Assembly (NCBI GenBank): GCA_964035795.1
Contig: OZ038321.1
Location: 2,351,921 to 2,415,920, forward strand
Source: Pterobdella sp. o SKG-2022
Lineage: Eukaryota; Annelida; Clitellata; Hirudinida; Piscicolidae
Length of the DNA stretch: 64,000 nt
Direction of reading: 5' to 3'
In this document: positions 1 to 12,043 of the stretch, in pieces
Layout of the letters: each line of letters starts with the position of its first letter
Numbering within the stretch: position 1 is the stretch's first letter
Notes under the pieces: generated by a model
Database searches by the model: none
What the model was told of the DNA's origin: nothing
Seen by the model: only the letters and a program-made list of their open reading frames with translations
Made by a program: the position numbers and the translations under genes

Positions 1-3000
1 TTTTTAAAATTTTCCAGTAAAATGGCTGCTTTGAATGAAGCAATGAATTGAATCTTATTAATAATTCGGGATTTGCAAATGGTGTTCTCTGTCATTTAAT
101 AAATTATTATTATTGTCGAGGGTGGTGGTGTAAGCGATGAATGGCGCAATTTAATCTTCTGCAAGTTCCTTCAGCTTTAAAAATTAATTTAATTTTTAAA
201 AAATTTTATTCACAATTTACTTTATCAAAGTGAATATATTTATTTGTCGGCAGCTTTTTTCAGATTTAAAATTTTCCGATTAATTAAAAAATACTCATAA
301 AAGCGAAAATAAACGCAATAAAAATAACCGAAAATAAATCATTAAAATGAATAAACACTAAAATAGGGTGAATATCATCAAAAAATATGCTCAAAGCCCT
401 ATGAAACGGAGTAAAAGCAACGAACAAAGACTTGAAAGAATGATATAGAAAAGTCGCTATTGATATTGTCTCTACCAGCAGGTGTCAAAAACAAAGAAAA
501 GTTTCATCAAAGATATTCAGGTGAATCATAAAGAATTTTTGCATCGAAGAAAAGATAGAACTGGCTAGATTGAAAGTACAGAAATGCATTATTTCAGAAT
601 CAATTTTGTGCCATTTTTTCTTCCTTCTCACAAGCTTTTCTCATAATAGTATACGTGCCAAACGGTTTTTCTGGCAGTTCTCGTGTCTTCTTATTTTTAT
701 TTTCTGTTTATGAATTCATCGGAAGTTTTATTTTTGAATAAATAGCTAGTATTTTCGTCGTGAAATTCGAGTTTCAAAGAAAAGTTTCGACGTGGTTTCA
801 AATAAATTATGAGTTTTATAAGGCCAAAACACGAACAATGAATTTTTGTGGTATTTAATAACCTGCCCAAAGACTTTCCATGTTCAAGTTGAAATGTCGC
901 CGTTGTAAACAGTAACGATTCATCGGTACAAAGATGGCTGAAAACTAACTAACCTTGGCTAATTGAAAAACATTACAGAGCTGTGTCTGTTTCGACTTGA
1001 AATGAAGCTTGAAAATTTAAGTTTTGAGGGAGATGTTACCAAAGAGGACTATTTATATTTGATGGAGCTCCAAAAATTGAATACGTAAATAGGCTTTATG
1101 AAGGATGAACTATATCTATTTAGTTCAACTTGAAGTTATGACATGGATTTTAAATAAACAAAGAAAAGGTTATAATTAAATCCAATTGTAAAAAAATATG
1201 ATTAATTTAAAAAGTAACTAATATTCAGAAAAAGAAAACTTAAACAGTACAAAGACTAAAGCCGGGGAGGTAGGTGTGAAAGCAATTATTAAAACTTTGC
1301 ACTCGAAATAAAGAAAAAAAATCTTCGCAAAATGGATGGAATTTTTAAACCTAGTATATCAAAAAAGTTATGTTTAAAGTTTTTCGCTATTTTCATGGAT
1401 AACTTGGTTTTTTTTTAATGATACTCATTTAATTTATTAATTGGTTAGAAGCTGGGCTTGTATGAAGAAAAGGTTAAGAAAAATTTTAGTTTTTTACTGT
1501 CATATTATGCACATATATGTCTTTTGAGAACTTTTTCGTTTCATGCGCTTGTAGCAAACTGCGGAAAGATTATGTGCACAAAAGTGAGCAAAATTAAATT
1601 TAAACATCTTAAAAAAGTATTTAAAATAAATTATATTTCAAAACAAATACTCGATAAAAATGAAACTAAGATATGAATTCATAAAAGTATATATATATTG
1701 AGCGACATCAATGGTTTAGGGTGTAGGAAGACTGCAAGGATATATGGAGCTGTGTATATAAGGACTAGCAAGACAAAAAAACCATGTTCACTGCCGTTGC
1801 TTCCTTTGTCAGTGCTTCTTTGAAATATAAGCCTTTACAGAGTCAAACTTTGAGTGTGTTTTATGAAAGGTTCAAATATATTTAAGAAAATTTGAAAAAC
1901 TGAATGCTCAAAACAAACTTGGAAAAAGCTTAAAAAAGCTCAAATTCGAGACAACATTTGCCAATTCAAACTGTATAAAACTGAATTTTAATATCAACTT
2001 TTGACTTCTTTATTGAAACTTTCGAAGAATTTCGAGAAAAATCATCGAAGCCAATGGGTATTTGGAATTGCTAAGGACATAAAAGGAAGAAGATTGAAAA
2101 TAGTTCATTACATTGTCTTTAAGTTGCTAAAGTCTCCAACAGAGGTTTTTTTTCTAAATTTTGAATTGCTTTGAATTGAATAAAGAATTAATTTTTTTTT
2201 AAAGTACGAACTTTTCTAAAATTTTTGTGAACAGTTGACATATTTTTAATTTTTGATTAAACTATGTTTAAATTCCACATCACAATAAATTGAAAAATTG
2301 AAATTGATAAACAAACTAGTATAAAACATACTCAAGCAAAACAAAAGGAAACGGCACAACACAAAAAAGGACTGGCGACTTTAACATATGAAAAGATAAA
2401 TCGAAAAACGTATTAGTTATCAGTAATACACAAATATAAATGAAAAAATAGTTTAAAAAGAATATCTGTAGAGATAAATATTCTTAAAAATGAAAACGAA
2501 CAAAAAAAACGTTCAAAACAAAAATAACTGTTTCTATAAAACTAAATTAAACAATAAAAACATATGGAGATTGAACCCGAGAAAAACTAAACAATTCTAA
2601 AAACAAGTGAATTTTTTTGTGATACTTTCGTTTTGATTAATTGAATGAATTTATAATTCAAATTGAAAATAAAACAACAGAGAAACAAACAAATTTGAAA
2701 TTCAAAATTGAAATATAATATGTAGTGGCAAGTCACATTCCAAATATTTCCCGATTAGTTTCAATCGTTTGGAAGAGAATCAAAAACAAAAAGTTTCCAA
2801 AAAAGAGTTTTTGTGGTAATTACTAAAAATTCATCAAATTTGAAGATTTTCAACGTAGGGTTGAGCTATGAATGAAACAAAAATAAAATAAGGTTGGTTC
2901 TAACAAATTCAAATATTGCCGTTTTTTTTATGATCCACAATGATCTGTTATAACTTCGAAAACAATTTCTAAAGGAATATCAACAGATATTTCAGTATCA

Positions 3001-3499
3001 TTTTCATTTGGCTTGGCAGATGTCCTTACTTGGCAATGTTCGCGATGGCAAAAACTCCCAAATCGGAGAAAGAATAAATTTTAAGTCGAATGTTTGCTTT
3101 ATAAAAAACTAGTCTTTCAACTTTTTGTTTCTACTTTTAATCACCATATCAAATCTCATTTTGTTGGAGAACCAGCCAACTACTGCCTATCACAGTTACT
3201 GATACATTTGCAGAGGCTTAACCTAATAAGGATAATGACGACGATATGTGATCTATTATTACTGATGCAAAAAACACACCTACTCTATTTCAATAATGCT
3301 TTTATTTTGACCTTACAGACTATTTTAATGTATATCTTGAAAAATTCCAAGTTTTTCTATAATCGCTAAAACAAAACGGTTAATTTTTTAATTAAATTTC
3401 TATTAGTTTTGTTATATTTATTAAAAAACCATTTTTTCATTTTCATCATTATTATTCTATTATCGCCTATTTATTGAAATTTCCTTCACTTTGCACCAG
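1..3499. other. AT-rich upstream or intronic sequence, no gene seen
   Basis: I see no coding exon, RNA gene or recognisable transposon here. The sequence is strongly A/T-rich with many short homopolymer runs. The open frames at 1458-1676 and 3094-3369 show no recognisable motif. The last bases (about 3425-3499) are pyrimidine-rich and end in CACCAG, which reads as a 3' splice site for the exon at 3500. The region may therefore be an intron of the CELF gene, or its 5' untranslated or promoter region if 3500 is the first coding exon. Confidence 0.6.
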
Positions 3500-4001
3500 A
3501 TGCATCAGACAAACTCCATGCCAGCCTCCAACAGACTGATTGTCGCTTCCTCCAACTATGGCAACCACAACAGCATCATCCCTTTCCAACAACCCTCAAA
3601 CATTCCTTACCCACAACAATCCCGCAATCAAGCTCTATATCTCTCAAGCTATCCACCTCCCTTCATCGCTTTCTCCAACAACAACACCTCAAACAATGCT
3701 TCATCATTCCCTAACTCAAACTTGCGGGTCACAACCCCCAACACAATCCATACCAGTAACGCTACCAGCAACAAAACTCCTGCTTCAAACAACTCTTCAA
3801 ACTCTATCTTAACGTCATCTCCTGCTTCCTTTTCATCTTCTTCCTCTTCTGTTCCACTCAAAGACGCAGACGCAATCAAATTATTCGTGGGCCAGATCCC
3901 AAGAAACCTATTGGAAGGAGATTTGAGGCCAATATTCGAAGAGTTTGGACAGATATACGAGTTCACAGTGCTCAAGGATCGCACAACCGGCCTGCACAAA
4001 G
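3500..4001 (+). CDS. CELF: CELF exon 1 seen: Ser/Asn-rich N-terminus and first half of RRM1
   Basis: Encodes 167 codons plus one base. Counting from the ATG at 3500, residues 1-125 are low complexity, rich in Ser, Asn, Pro and Thr, with a run of about six Ser near 111-117. RRM1 starts at about 126 with IKLFVGQIP (RNP2 at 128-133) and continues through [19 protein letters not shown]. The donor after 4001 is GTGAGT, an excellent match, and leaves phase 1. The ATG directly follows CACCAG after a pyrimidine-rich stretch and has a poor initiation context (C at -3). An in-frame stop lies at 3422-3424. So either translation starts here, or the exon starts at 3500 and the true start lies in an upstream exon. 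The N-terminal extension appears longer than in the vertebrate CELF3-6 proteins I know. Confidence 0.95.
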
Positions 4002-5278
4002 GTGAGTCATATGGGAGCCAGGGTTATGCACTGTTAAGCTATTTAGCTTATTAGTATTGAGGTATTTAGGTTACTAGTATCATGCTATAGAAGTTGCTAG
4101 TATTATTCGGTGTTAAAAGCTGTTTTGCTACTAACGTTAATTTCATGCTAGGAGTTGGAGCTGTATTTGCATCGGTCTCAGAAAGTTTCGCCTTTACATT
4201 GTCAAAATTAATGAATTATTATGAACAATTGATTCAATTTTTTATCATTCTTAAAATTCATTTGAATTTTTTTCGATATTAAAAACATAAGTTGATGCTC
4301 TGTAGTTTTTCACATTAAAACACTCAAAATTTTGTTTTTAATTAAAAAACTTGTGTTATGTGTATAATTGCAAGTAACATTCCAAAAAGTGCACTACCGA
4401 AACAAGAAACGATTGAATTTAATAAACTATTAATTGCAGTCGAAAATGTAATAAATAGGAACAAGTGAAAATAAAGGATGCTACTAAAAAGCATAAAAAT
4501 CAATCTAATTTTTGTGTAAAAAAAAACTGAAATAACAATCGAAAATTAAACTTCACATTGTAGCTTTTGGCCAACAAATAAATTGAATTGATTACGCCAT
4601 TTTTCAATCGAGAAATTATAAATTTTCAAATTTTTTACAGAAAAATTATGTATGAATTATAAATGAAAGCCTCAAACGCTAATAGCCGAATTAAAATTTA
4701 AAAATGTCTGCGCTTTTTTGGAGAATGCTGCATGGAAATGAATGTTTGAAGACAACAACTATAACAAGTAAATAAACTCATTTATATTTAAAACAAACCA
4801 TCACCTTTCCCAGTCTTTTCCACGAAACAGTTTTTGTGAAATTGAAAACTAGGAAAATGAAAAGATAATTTTGTTTTTATATTTGTTTCATTTTTTAATG
4901 TTTTGCTGAAACTTTAAAAAATGGGTTTCTTTTGTTAAAAAAAATATATAAATATATTGAAAGTTAAATGTATTCAAAATTTTTCTTTTTAAATAGAAAA
5001 CCTGGAAAATATCTCATTTAAAAGTGTTTTTCCAGACTTCATAAAATTTTCAAATCTAACTTCATAAGAATCAATGTCTTAATCGAGGGTATAACATAAC
5101 TGAAAATACTTTATTCATAAACCAATTCTTCATAGAAATCAACCTTCTTTATTCTCTAACGTATCTTAAAGCTAACAAGATAATTATTAAAACTATATTA
5201 ACAAGAGCATCATCAAAGCAAACAGCTAACATCTAAGCAATCTCATTAATGGCTCTTATTTTCAACACCTTTTCAAAG
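4002..5278 (+). other. CELF intron 1
   Basis: This 1277-base phase-1 intron has donor GTGAGT and acceptor TTTTCAAAG. It is A/T-rich with no repeat or nested gene that I recognise. The open frame at 4094-4282 is unremarkable. Confidence 0.9.
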
Positions 5279-5361
5279 GTTGTGCCTTCTTGACTTACTG
5301 TCAACGGGAGAGCGCTTTGGCGGCTCAAGAAGCTTTGCACGAGCAGAAAACGATGTTCGGG
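5279..5361 (+). CDS. CELF: CELF exon 2: second half of RRM1
   Basis: An 83-nt exon completing the split Gly of exon 1 and reading [20 protein letters not shown], then EQKTMFG. Together with the last Lys of exon 1 it forms RNP1 (K-G-C-A-F-L-T-Y, residues 167-174), the aromatic RNA-stacking strand of RRM1. The acceptor is TTTTCAAAG and the donor is GTAAGT, a strong match. It ends in phase 0. The length equals that of the vertebrate CELF exon at this position as I recall it. The next codon of the protein is 46 kb away. Confidence 0.96.
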
Positions 5362-7677
5362 GTAAGTTACTTTGTTATTATTTCGTCCAACACTATTTCA
5401 TCTATTAGCTTCTGGTTGGGATATTTTGTTGTGATGAAACAGTACTCAGTTGAAAGTTTAGTTTTGTTTTATAGGTTAAATGTGAGTATTACTTTTGATT
5501 TTAAAAAAAAACGAAAAAAAATGTTGATATTTTTTCAAAAGTAAAAACTCTTTTCTGTATTTTATTTTGTACGTGTTCTAATTAATATAACAAAGATTTT
5601 TGTATTTCATAACGATAATAAGGGCAAGAATTAAAATAAAGTCGAGGCATTTTTAGCACTTCTATCATTAAAGAGCTTGCCCGAATAAGAACCTTGACTC
5701 TAGATTTCATGGAAAAGCCCCTTTTGCTTATAGTTCTTGTGGTGTTTTGTGTCCATTTGTCTCTCTGTCGTGATTTTTTAAACTTTAATTATTTGATGAA
5801 TAATTTTTTTTCCGAGATAACGTTTATAAACTCAAAAGTTATTAAAATTTGATTTCGAATGGAAAAATGTCAAAATGTCGGTTGCTGTTTTTACAAATTA
5901 ACTTCGTGTTAAACTCAGAACTTCACTTTCCCGTCAAATATAATCCTAAAACGCACGCAAATTGAATGAAACTTCTACAATTTTGCAGCAAAATTTTTAT
6001 TTATTGAACGCCATTTTCTTTTTCAAAAGTTCATGTTTCTTGTCTTTATTCTCATCACCACGCTATGCAAAGACTCTAAATTCCTCGCTGTTCTTTTCCT
6101 CAGAACGCTTAAACTCAATTCAACACTGAGTAAAACATAGCGAAATAAAGATTTTTATTCAATTTGAATTCGAAATCTGAAATCTACATATATTTTGAAT
6201 AAATATATGTTTTATTTTTGGCTTATTTAAAACTTAAACTTCATTAAGCCAATGCGTCATAGATTTTCATTTTATATCTCCTTATATATTTCTCAATGCA
6301 TCTTCGTTTAACAAGATGTTCAAAAACTTTTAAATCCATGTTTTTTTCAACATTATACATTTTAAAAAATATTTTTCTCCAGGTTCAAATGGATAAATGC
6401 ATTTAATATTTAAAACGAGAAAATTGCTCCATAAAAAATATAAAAAAAACCACAAGAATTTTTGATAATCAATTAAAAAATGGTGAGAATATAATGCAGA
6501 TGCTATCCGAAATATAAGGTATATTATCAAATAGCCTCGTTATGTTTGCGTGGTAGGCCATAATGCCCACATAATGCATTTTATGCTTTTTTCAGTCATA
6601 AACTTTTGATTCTCACTTAATAATCAAGCCTCATTCAAGTCTGTTTTGAGAATTTTGCTAGTATTCTGTTTAAAATATCTTCTTGGAGAAAATTTTTCGG
6701 ATTTTCAACAGACGTTGAACTGGGGTGGTCATATCCCAGGATGATTCGGTGGTTTGAAGTTTTCCTAAAAAAATCTCTCATCCAAGCAACACTACTCAAT
6801 TTGAAAATAATATTTGTTTTCGAGTTTAACAAATGAAATATCTATTTGGATTGGTATATCTAGCAAAAATAAATCAAAAGATCTATCCAAAAAATGAATG
6901 ATTTTGAGGATTTCCATCACATTTTGATTCTGATTGCATAAAAACTGCATCAAAAAGGTAGGAAAACTTTGGAAAAGTGATAAGAATTCAACTTTCAACC
7001 TTTGGAAGCAATTATATGAAATTATATTTTGAAGAAGTTTTGATTTTTTCTGTCTTTTTAAGACCGGATCATCAAAGATAAGTGACAAAATTGAATGAAT
7101 TTCTCCAGATATTAAATGAAATTCTACAAAATTGCATGAAATCTTTTCAAAAATTAATTAAATTATTTTTGAAAATTATAAATTTTATAAAAATTGAATA
7201 AATTTTTATAAAAACTAAATTACTCTTTTAAAAATCCAATGAATCCACTCAAAAAATGAAGACTTTTGCGAAAATTAAATGGCATTTCTTGAAAACTAAA
7301 AAATTTCTACGAAAACCAAATTAAGATCCTTAAAAATGAAATAAAAAACTCTGCATTATATAACAGGACATACTTGGTATTAGTACTTTTTGTATCAAAC
7401 ATGGTCATAGCAGAAGCTGCCACAATTCCATGCTCTATGAACACCCTTGTATTTTAGCTTTGATTTTTTTGATTTTTCCATAAATGCTTTTAATTTATTT
7501 ATGATTTTTTTATTATCATTTTTTTTTATTTATTTATATTTTATTTTATCTCATTATTAATAATAATTTCATTATTAATTTTAAAACTTTATTTTTAAAT
7601 TATTGTCAATCTTTTTCTTATTCCGAATTCTATAAAACAACAAAAGACCTTTTACATACAGACTGTAAACATACAAT
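5362..7677. other. Intron 2 left part, no gene; degenerate A/T repeat
   Basis: Mostly unremarkable A/T-rich intron. From about 7084 to 7350 there is a loosely periodic stretch in which variants of a phrase like AAAATTGAATGAATTTCTAC recur every 20-30 bases with many changes, which suggests an old, decayed minisatellite. The open frames at 6330-7088 on the minus strand show no recognisable domain. Confidence 0.5.
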
Positions 7678-7875
7678 ACTGTGATATATTTAAGTACTGT
7701 GGTATATTTAAATACTGTGGTATATTTAAATAGTGTGGTATATTTAAATACTGTGATATATTTAAATAGTTTGGTATATTTAACTACTGTGGTATATTTA
7801 AATAGTTTGGTATATTTAAATACTGTGGTATATTTAAATACTGTGTTATAATTAAATGGTGTGGTATATTTATAT
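7678..7875. repeat. 18-bp minisatellite, about 11 copies
   Basis: Eleven head-to-tail copies of an 18-bp unit with consensus ACTGTGGTATATTTAAAT fill this stretch without gaps. Variants at the second base (AC or AG) partly alternate along the array (C,C,C,G,C,G,C,G,C,C,G), and GTGG becomes GTGA or TTGG in some units. Confidence 0.95.
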
Positions 7876-9815
7876 AATGAAACATAGAAACAAAAAAGTA
7901 CTTGGGTTCAGTTTAAATAGAGAATAATTATTCAGATTTTACAATGTAAATTCAAAAAAGATTTTGAATCTATACCACAGAACCTGAGAGTTCAAAGCGC
8001 TTTTTACAAATTTGATATGTAAAAAAAGATGAAATATGCAGCTTGGGAAGTTGAAAATATATATTTTTCAGTTTGCCATTCAGTAATATATTCTCATAAT
8101 AGTTGTTATAGTTTACTATTAAGTCTATACTGAGAAATTATGTCAAAGACGTTTGATTCCCTGTCCAAGTCTCCACTTTTTGTTCCCCATCGAAGCATTA
8201 TTATGTGTGAAAGACTGAAGATCTCAAGCGATTAGATTAGTAAGGATAATGGCCGAGGCGCTAACATTTGATATACATGGATATATGAAATGAATTAGGA
8301 TTCAGGGTGTGGAAAAATAAATGGAAATTTTTTTTCAATTTTTGGTTAAACAATATTTTTAGTGAACAAAAAATAGATTTGTTGGATAAACTGGGTAATT
8401 CGTTGAAAAATGAAGCAAAACTAGTGAAAAAAGAATTTTGTGAATAAAAAAAAGAACTTGGCGAATGAAAAAGGCGAATTTTAGTGGATGAAAGCGGAAC
8501 GTCCAAAGATCTCTACCTCGAATTATATTGTCTTTGTTGTCGGCGAGTCTAATCTCACTAACGTCATCAATTACTTTGTTTAGTTTTTAAACATATTTCC
8601 CATTTCAAGTTTCAGGGTTTTGTTTTTTTTGGTTTTTATAATTTTGATGTTTATTTGAATTTTTTCATTTTCATATTAATTAAAAAAAATTTTTTCGGTT
8701 GATTTTACGTTTTTTAACCATTTTGAAGCTGTTATTTGACAACTAGATAATGAATATTTTGATTACAATATTTCTAAATTAACTATTAGAATATATATTG
8801 ATTTAAATTGAAAAATTTGAAAACTAAAAAAAATCATTTGCAGTTCTACACATTATTCAGAAATACACCAAAGTTTTTAAAAGGGAAAACTTGTGAAAAC
8901 TAGTTGTAATAATTATTAAAACAATTGACATAGTGCAGAAAAGCATAACACATTTGAAATAGAAAAAAAACTTGGCAACAGGTAAAACCAAAATGAGTTG
9001 AATGAACATCACAGCAAAATAAACGAAAAAAGAATTTTTTTGATAATATGAATGCTTCTATGCAAAAAAATATTCATCATCTGCGATTACATCATACGTT
9101 TCCTATTAATATTTTATGGGTAGATTCCCATTATTAAAGTAACGCAGTTAATAAAACTTACAGCTGCAAAGTAATAATCAGAATTTATTTATTAATTCTT
9201 CTTCTTACTTACTTTTCTTTCATTAACTTCGCGAAATATCGCTCTATATACATGCCATATACGAGTTCATAGGCTGATATTAATTTCAATTTTGAGTTGT
9301 TAAAGTATAGATAAGATGCGAAAAATGAGATTAATTTTCAGCCATATTTCATATCTAATTAAAAGTAAAATTTACTGGTTTTATCTTTTCTATTTTTATT
9401 TTTTATGTTTAAAAGTGAATTCAATCTTTTGTAAAATATAGCTTAAATTCCAGGTATCCGAAATATTTTTCTCAAGAATCATAGTAAAACATCTGTCTAT
9501 TTTTCACCGAGTATAGTTCTAAGTTTTTAAAAATATGCCTTCACCACAATTTCAGTTTTTAAAGAATGTGTTACTGACTTAAAAAATAATCAACATTTGA
9601 ATAAATGAGAGTTGGAAAAACATAAAAATACGAGAAGTTCTTATTTCACACAAAAGTGTTTATTCTGACTTGCACTCAATTCTTTTTTTTTCATTTGCAT
9701 CATGAGAATTAGTTCAGGCCCAAAAGCCCCGCAAAATCACGCACATGAAGCCGTTAATGCACGTACAAAACAAACACACTTCTATACGTCCAAAAATACT
9801 TATCTACACAAATTC
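7876..9815. other. Intron 2, no gene; degenerate repeat
   Basis: A/T-rich intron with no supported gene. From about 8320 to 8490 short phrases such as GTGAAAAAAGAATTTTG and GGCGAATGAAAAAGGCG recur imperfectly, again resembling a decayed minisatellite. Confidence 0.4.
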
Positions 9816-9998
9816 GTCGGCCCCTATAGCTCAATGGTTGAGCATTAGACTAATTATCTAAAGTTACCGGGTTCGATCCCGCGTGGGCCGACAATTAGCA
9901 CCTGTTCCACAGTGTGTTTTCGCTACATTAAATTTGTAGCAAGCGCTTTGATAAGGAAAAGCGCTTTATAAATACTACATTACATTACATTGCATTAT
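9816..9998 (+). mobile_element. tRNA-Ile-like SINE, copy 1
   Basis: A complete-looking SINE. The head (9816-9892) folds as a tRNA: an 8-bp acceptor stem (GTCGGCCC with GGGCCGAC), D-arm TAGCTCAATGGTTGAGC (A box), anticodon arm TTAGA-CTAATTA-TCTAA giving anticodon AAT (Ile), and B box GGTTCGATCCC. The T stem is imperfect, as in a retroposed pseudo-tRNA. A body of about 70 bases follows (CACCTGTTCCACAGTGTG onward), then AAAGCGCTTTATAAATAC and a short (ATTAC)n-type tail. AATTC flanks both ends and could be a very short target duplication. Pol III transcription from the A and B boxes is expected for the family. Confidence 0.9.
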
Positions 9999-11368
9999 AA
10001 TTCAACCAAACACACACTTGGAATTGAAAAGACACAAACATGCATATGCATAAACGCACACACAAACAAACACATATTTTTAAAATATTTTATCTTCAAT
10101 GTTTAATTTTTTATCCACTTAATTCTGTTTATTATTTCTGAAAAGCATTTCGTTGAAAAAATTTTAGAAATTACAGGTCTTGTCCGGCTTTCCCATTGCG
10201 GACTTTAATTAAAGGCAAGATCCATATTAGTTGTTCAAACTACTAAACTTATTCCTCCATTCAAACATGACTTTGTGGCATTGGGCCAGAGATATCTTGA
10301 TTAAAGATTATTTACTATGACGGTCGTACTTGCACCAATAACAACAAAACATTTGAAAACATGTCGAAAATAAATCAGATTAAAACAGCTTCAAAAACAA
10401 TATTAAAAGTACAAAACTGATTCATACAAGCCACAATAAATATGATACCAATTGTAGAAGTTGAGTTGTTTCAAGTATTTCGGCCCTCAACTCGGAGCAC
10501 AACTATCCTTGTTTGTTCTATAAATAACTCAAACTCGACATTTATAATTACTTAAAAATAACTTGGAATAAATAACTATAAATAACTCAAATGACTTTTT
10601 TTAAAGCTAATTATTCTTTTTTCTGATAGTTGCCTTTTGAATGATTCCACCCCTCGTTAGTTTTACGAATTTTTGAAACCCGGAAAAGCGAGTGTTTAGC
10701 TGAGCTTTCAATTTTACGTTATTTCATGAACAATTTAGCTCTAAAGAAACTTTAATTTCGATTTTAACAATTAAATAACTTTCTAAAATTTGTTTTTATT
10801 TTATTTAACTAAAAACATGTTACTCGATGTTTTTCTAGTTATTAACTTTTAGCTTTTATTGTACCAACGGTTGATTGGAAAACTTTTTCTGATAAATTTT
10901 CAAAAAACCACTTCTTAACTTAAAAAAATCTAATTTCTTTTTCCACAATGTCTAACACTGTAAAACAGCCATTTAGTTTTGTTCAACAGATGTTTCAGTC
11001 AAATCGTCGTTCCTAAGCATATTTTTTTCTATTTTTTGTATATCTTATTGTTCAGTGTTTCAGTTTCAAGTAATTAGTCTTTTTGATGCTATACTTTAAT
11101 TATCGATCACCTAATTCTCAACATTAAAAACAACATTCAGAAACAAAAATAAGTAACAGTGACTTAATCATGAAAAGAATGAAACTCTTCAGAGACATTG
11201 TAGTTATATTTTTCTTTAATATTTTGTAACGAAAAACACCAATTATGAGATTATTTTATTACATTTATTGAGAATAAAATAAAGTCTTATTGATAAGGCT
11301 AAACTTATCGAAAAGTATAATTTGGTTCTCAAGAAATGTATTAAAAATTCCTCTTAATTGATGTTTTT
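9999..11368. other. Intron 2 between two SINEs, no gene
   Basis: A/T-rich spacer between the + and - oriented SINE copies. A CA-rich patch near 10005-10080 is the only landmark. Confidence 0.5.
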
Positions 11369-11543
11369 AATGTAATGCGGTATTTATAAAGCGCTTTTCT
11401 TTATAGATCAAAGCGCTTGCTACAAATTTAATGTAGCGAAAACACACTGTGGAACAGGTGCTAATTGTCGGCCCACGCGGGATCAAACCCGGTAAATTTA
11501 ACTAATTAGTCTAATGCTCAACCATTGAGCTATAGGGGCCGAC
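11369..11543 (-). mobile_element. tRNA-Ile-like SINE, copy 2 (inverted)
   Basis: The reverse complement matches the SINE at 9816 from the GTCGGCCC start to the GCGCTTTATAAATACCGCATTACATT end. By my reading there are about seven substitutions and one small length difference over about 170 bases. The B box has one change (GGTTTGATCCC). It lies in inverted orientation 1.4 kb from copy 1. Confidence 0.9.
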
Positions 11544-11964
11544 AAAATAAAACTCTTCTTGCACAAACACAAACAGATTTGTGCTTTTTCATAATTAAAC
11601 CAATTTTTCCCACTCACTTTCTCCAATTTATAGTATTAGCTCAAAACGTCTGATGTAGAAAATGCTTTGTACAGATGCATCGACAAAAGGCTTGGTTAGT
11701 TGAGAGTTTGAGAAAGCGTTTTAGACTTTATAGTTGCTTATAACTGCTTATAAACCATAGTGGTCATAAACTTCTGAACACCTCCGTGTTATAACTTCAC
11801 TTTTTTATCTTAAACGTTGATGATGTCGTGGTGAAATTTAAATTCAGGCTTAATAGTCTCCCAATATTATCTTGTGTGATGAATGTTGAAAGCTTGATAA
11901 TGTGTTTTTGTCTCACTGAACTAATAATTATTTTGTTTGTTCCACTATTTGATTTTTCGGAGTT

Positions 11965-12043
11965 TTGGGCTGACCTGGGTTCGAACCTGGTGTCTTTGAA
12001 TTTGGTGTGAAGGGTTATTACCATTGGGCCAACTGAAGTTTAT
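11965..12043 (-). repeat. Second type of tRNA-like sequence, probable pseudo-tRNA or SINE head
   Basis: On the minus strand this reads TCAGTTGGCCCAATGGT, which resembles an A box, and about 40 bases later CCAGGTTCGAACCCAGG, a B-box-like element with the GGTTCGAACCC core. A good cloverleaf with closed acceptor stem is not apparent, so I favour a tRNA-derived repeat head or pseudo-tRNA over a working tRNA gene. It is distinct from the Ile-like SINE family in this window, and I see no second copy. Confidence 0.45.

Noticed and set aside
3649..3999. Minus-strand open frame of 116 codons over exon 1
   Set aside because: It is the antisense shadow of the CELF exon.
9816..9892. Functional tRNA-Ile gene
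   Set aside because: The T stem is imperfect, and the same head recurs in four copies each joined to the same body and LINE-like tail, which is the structure of a SINE.
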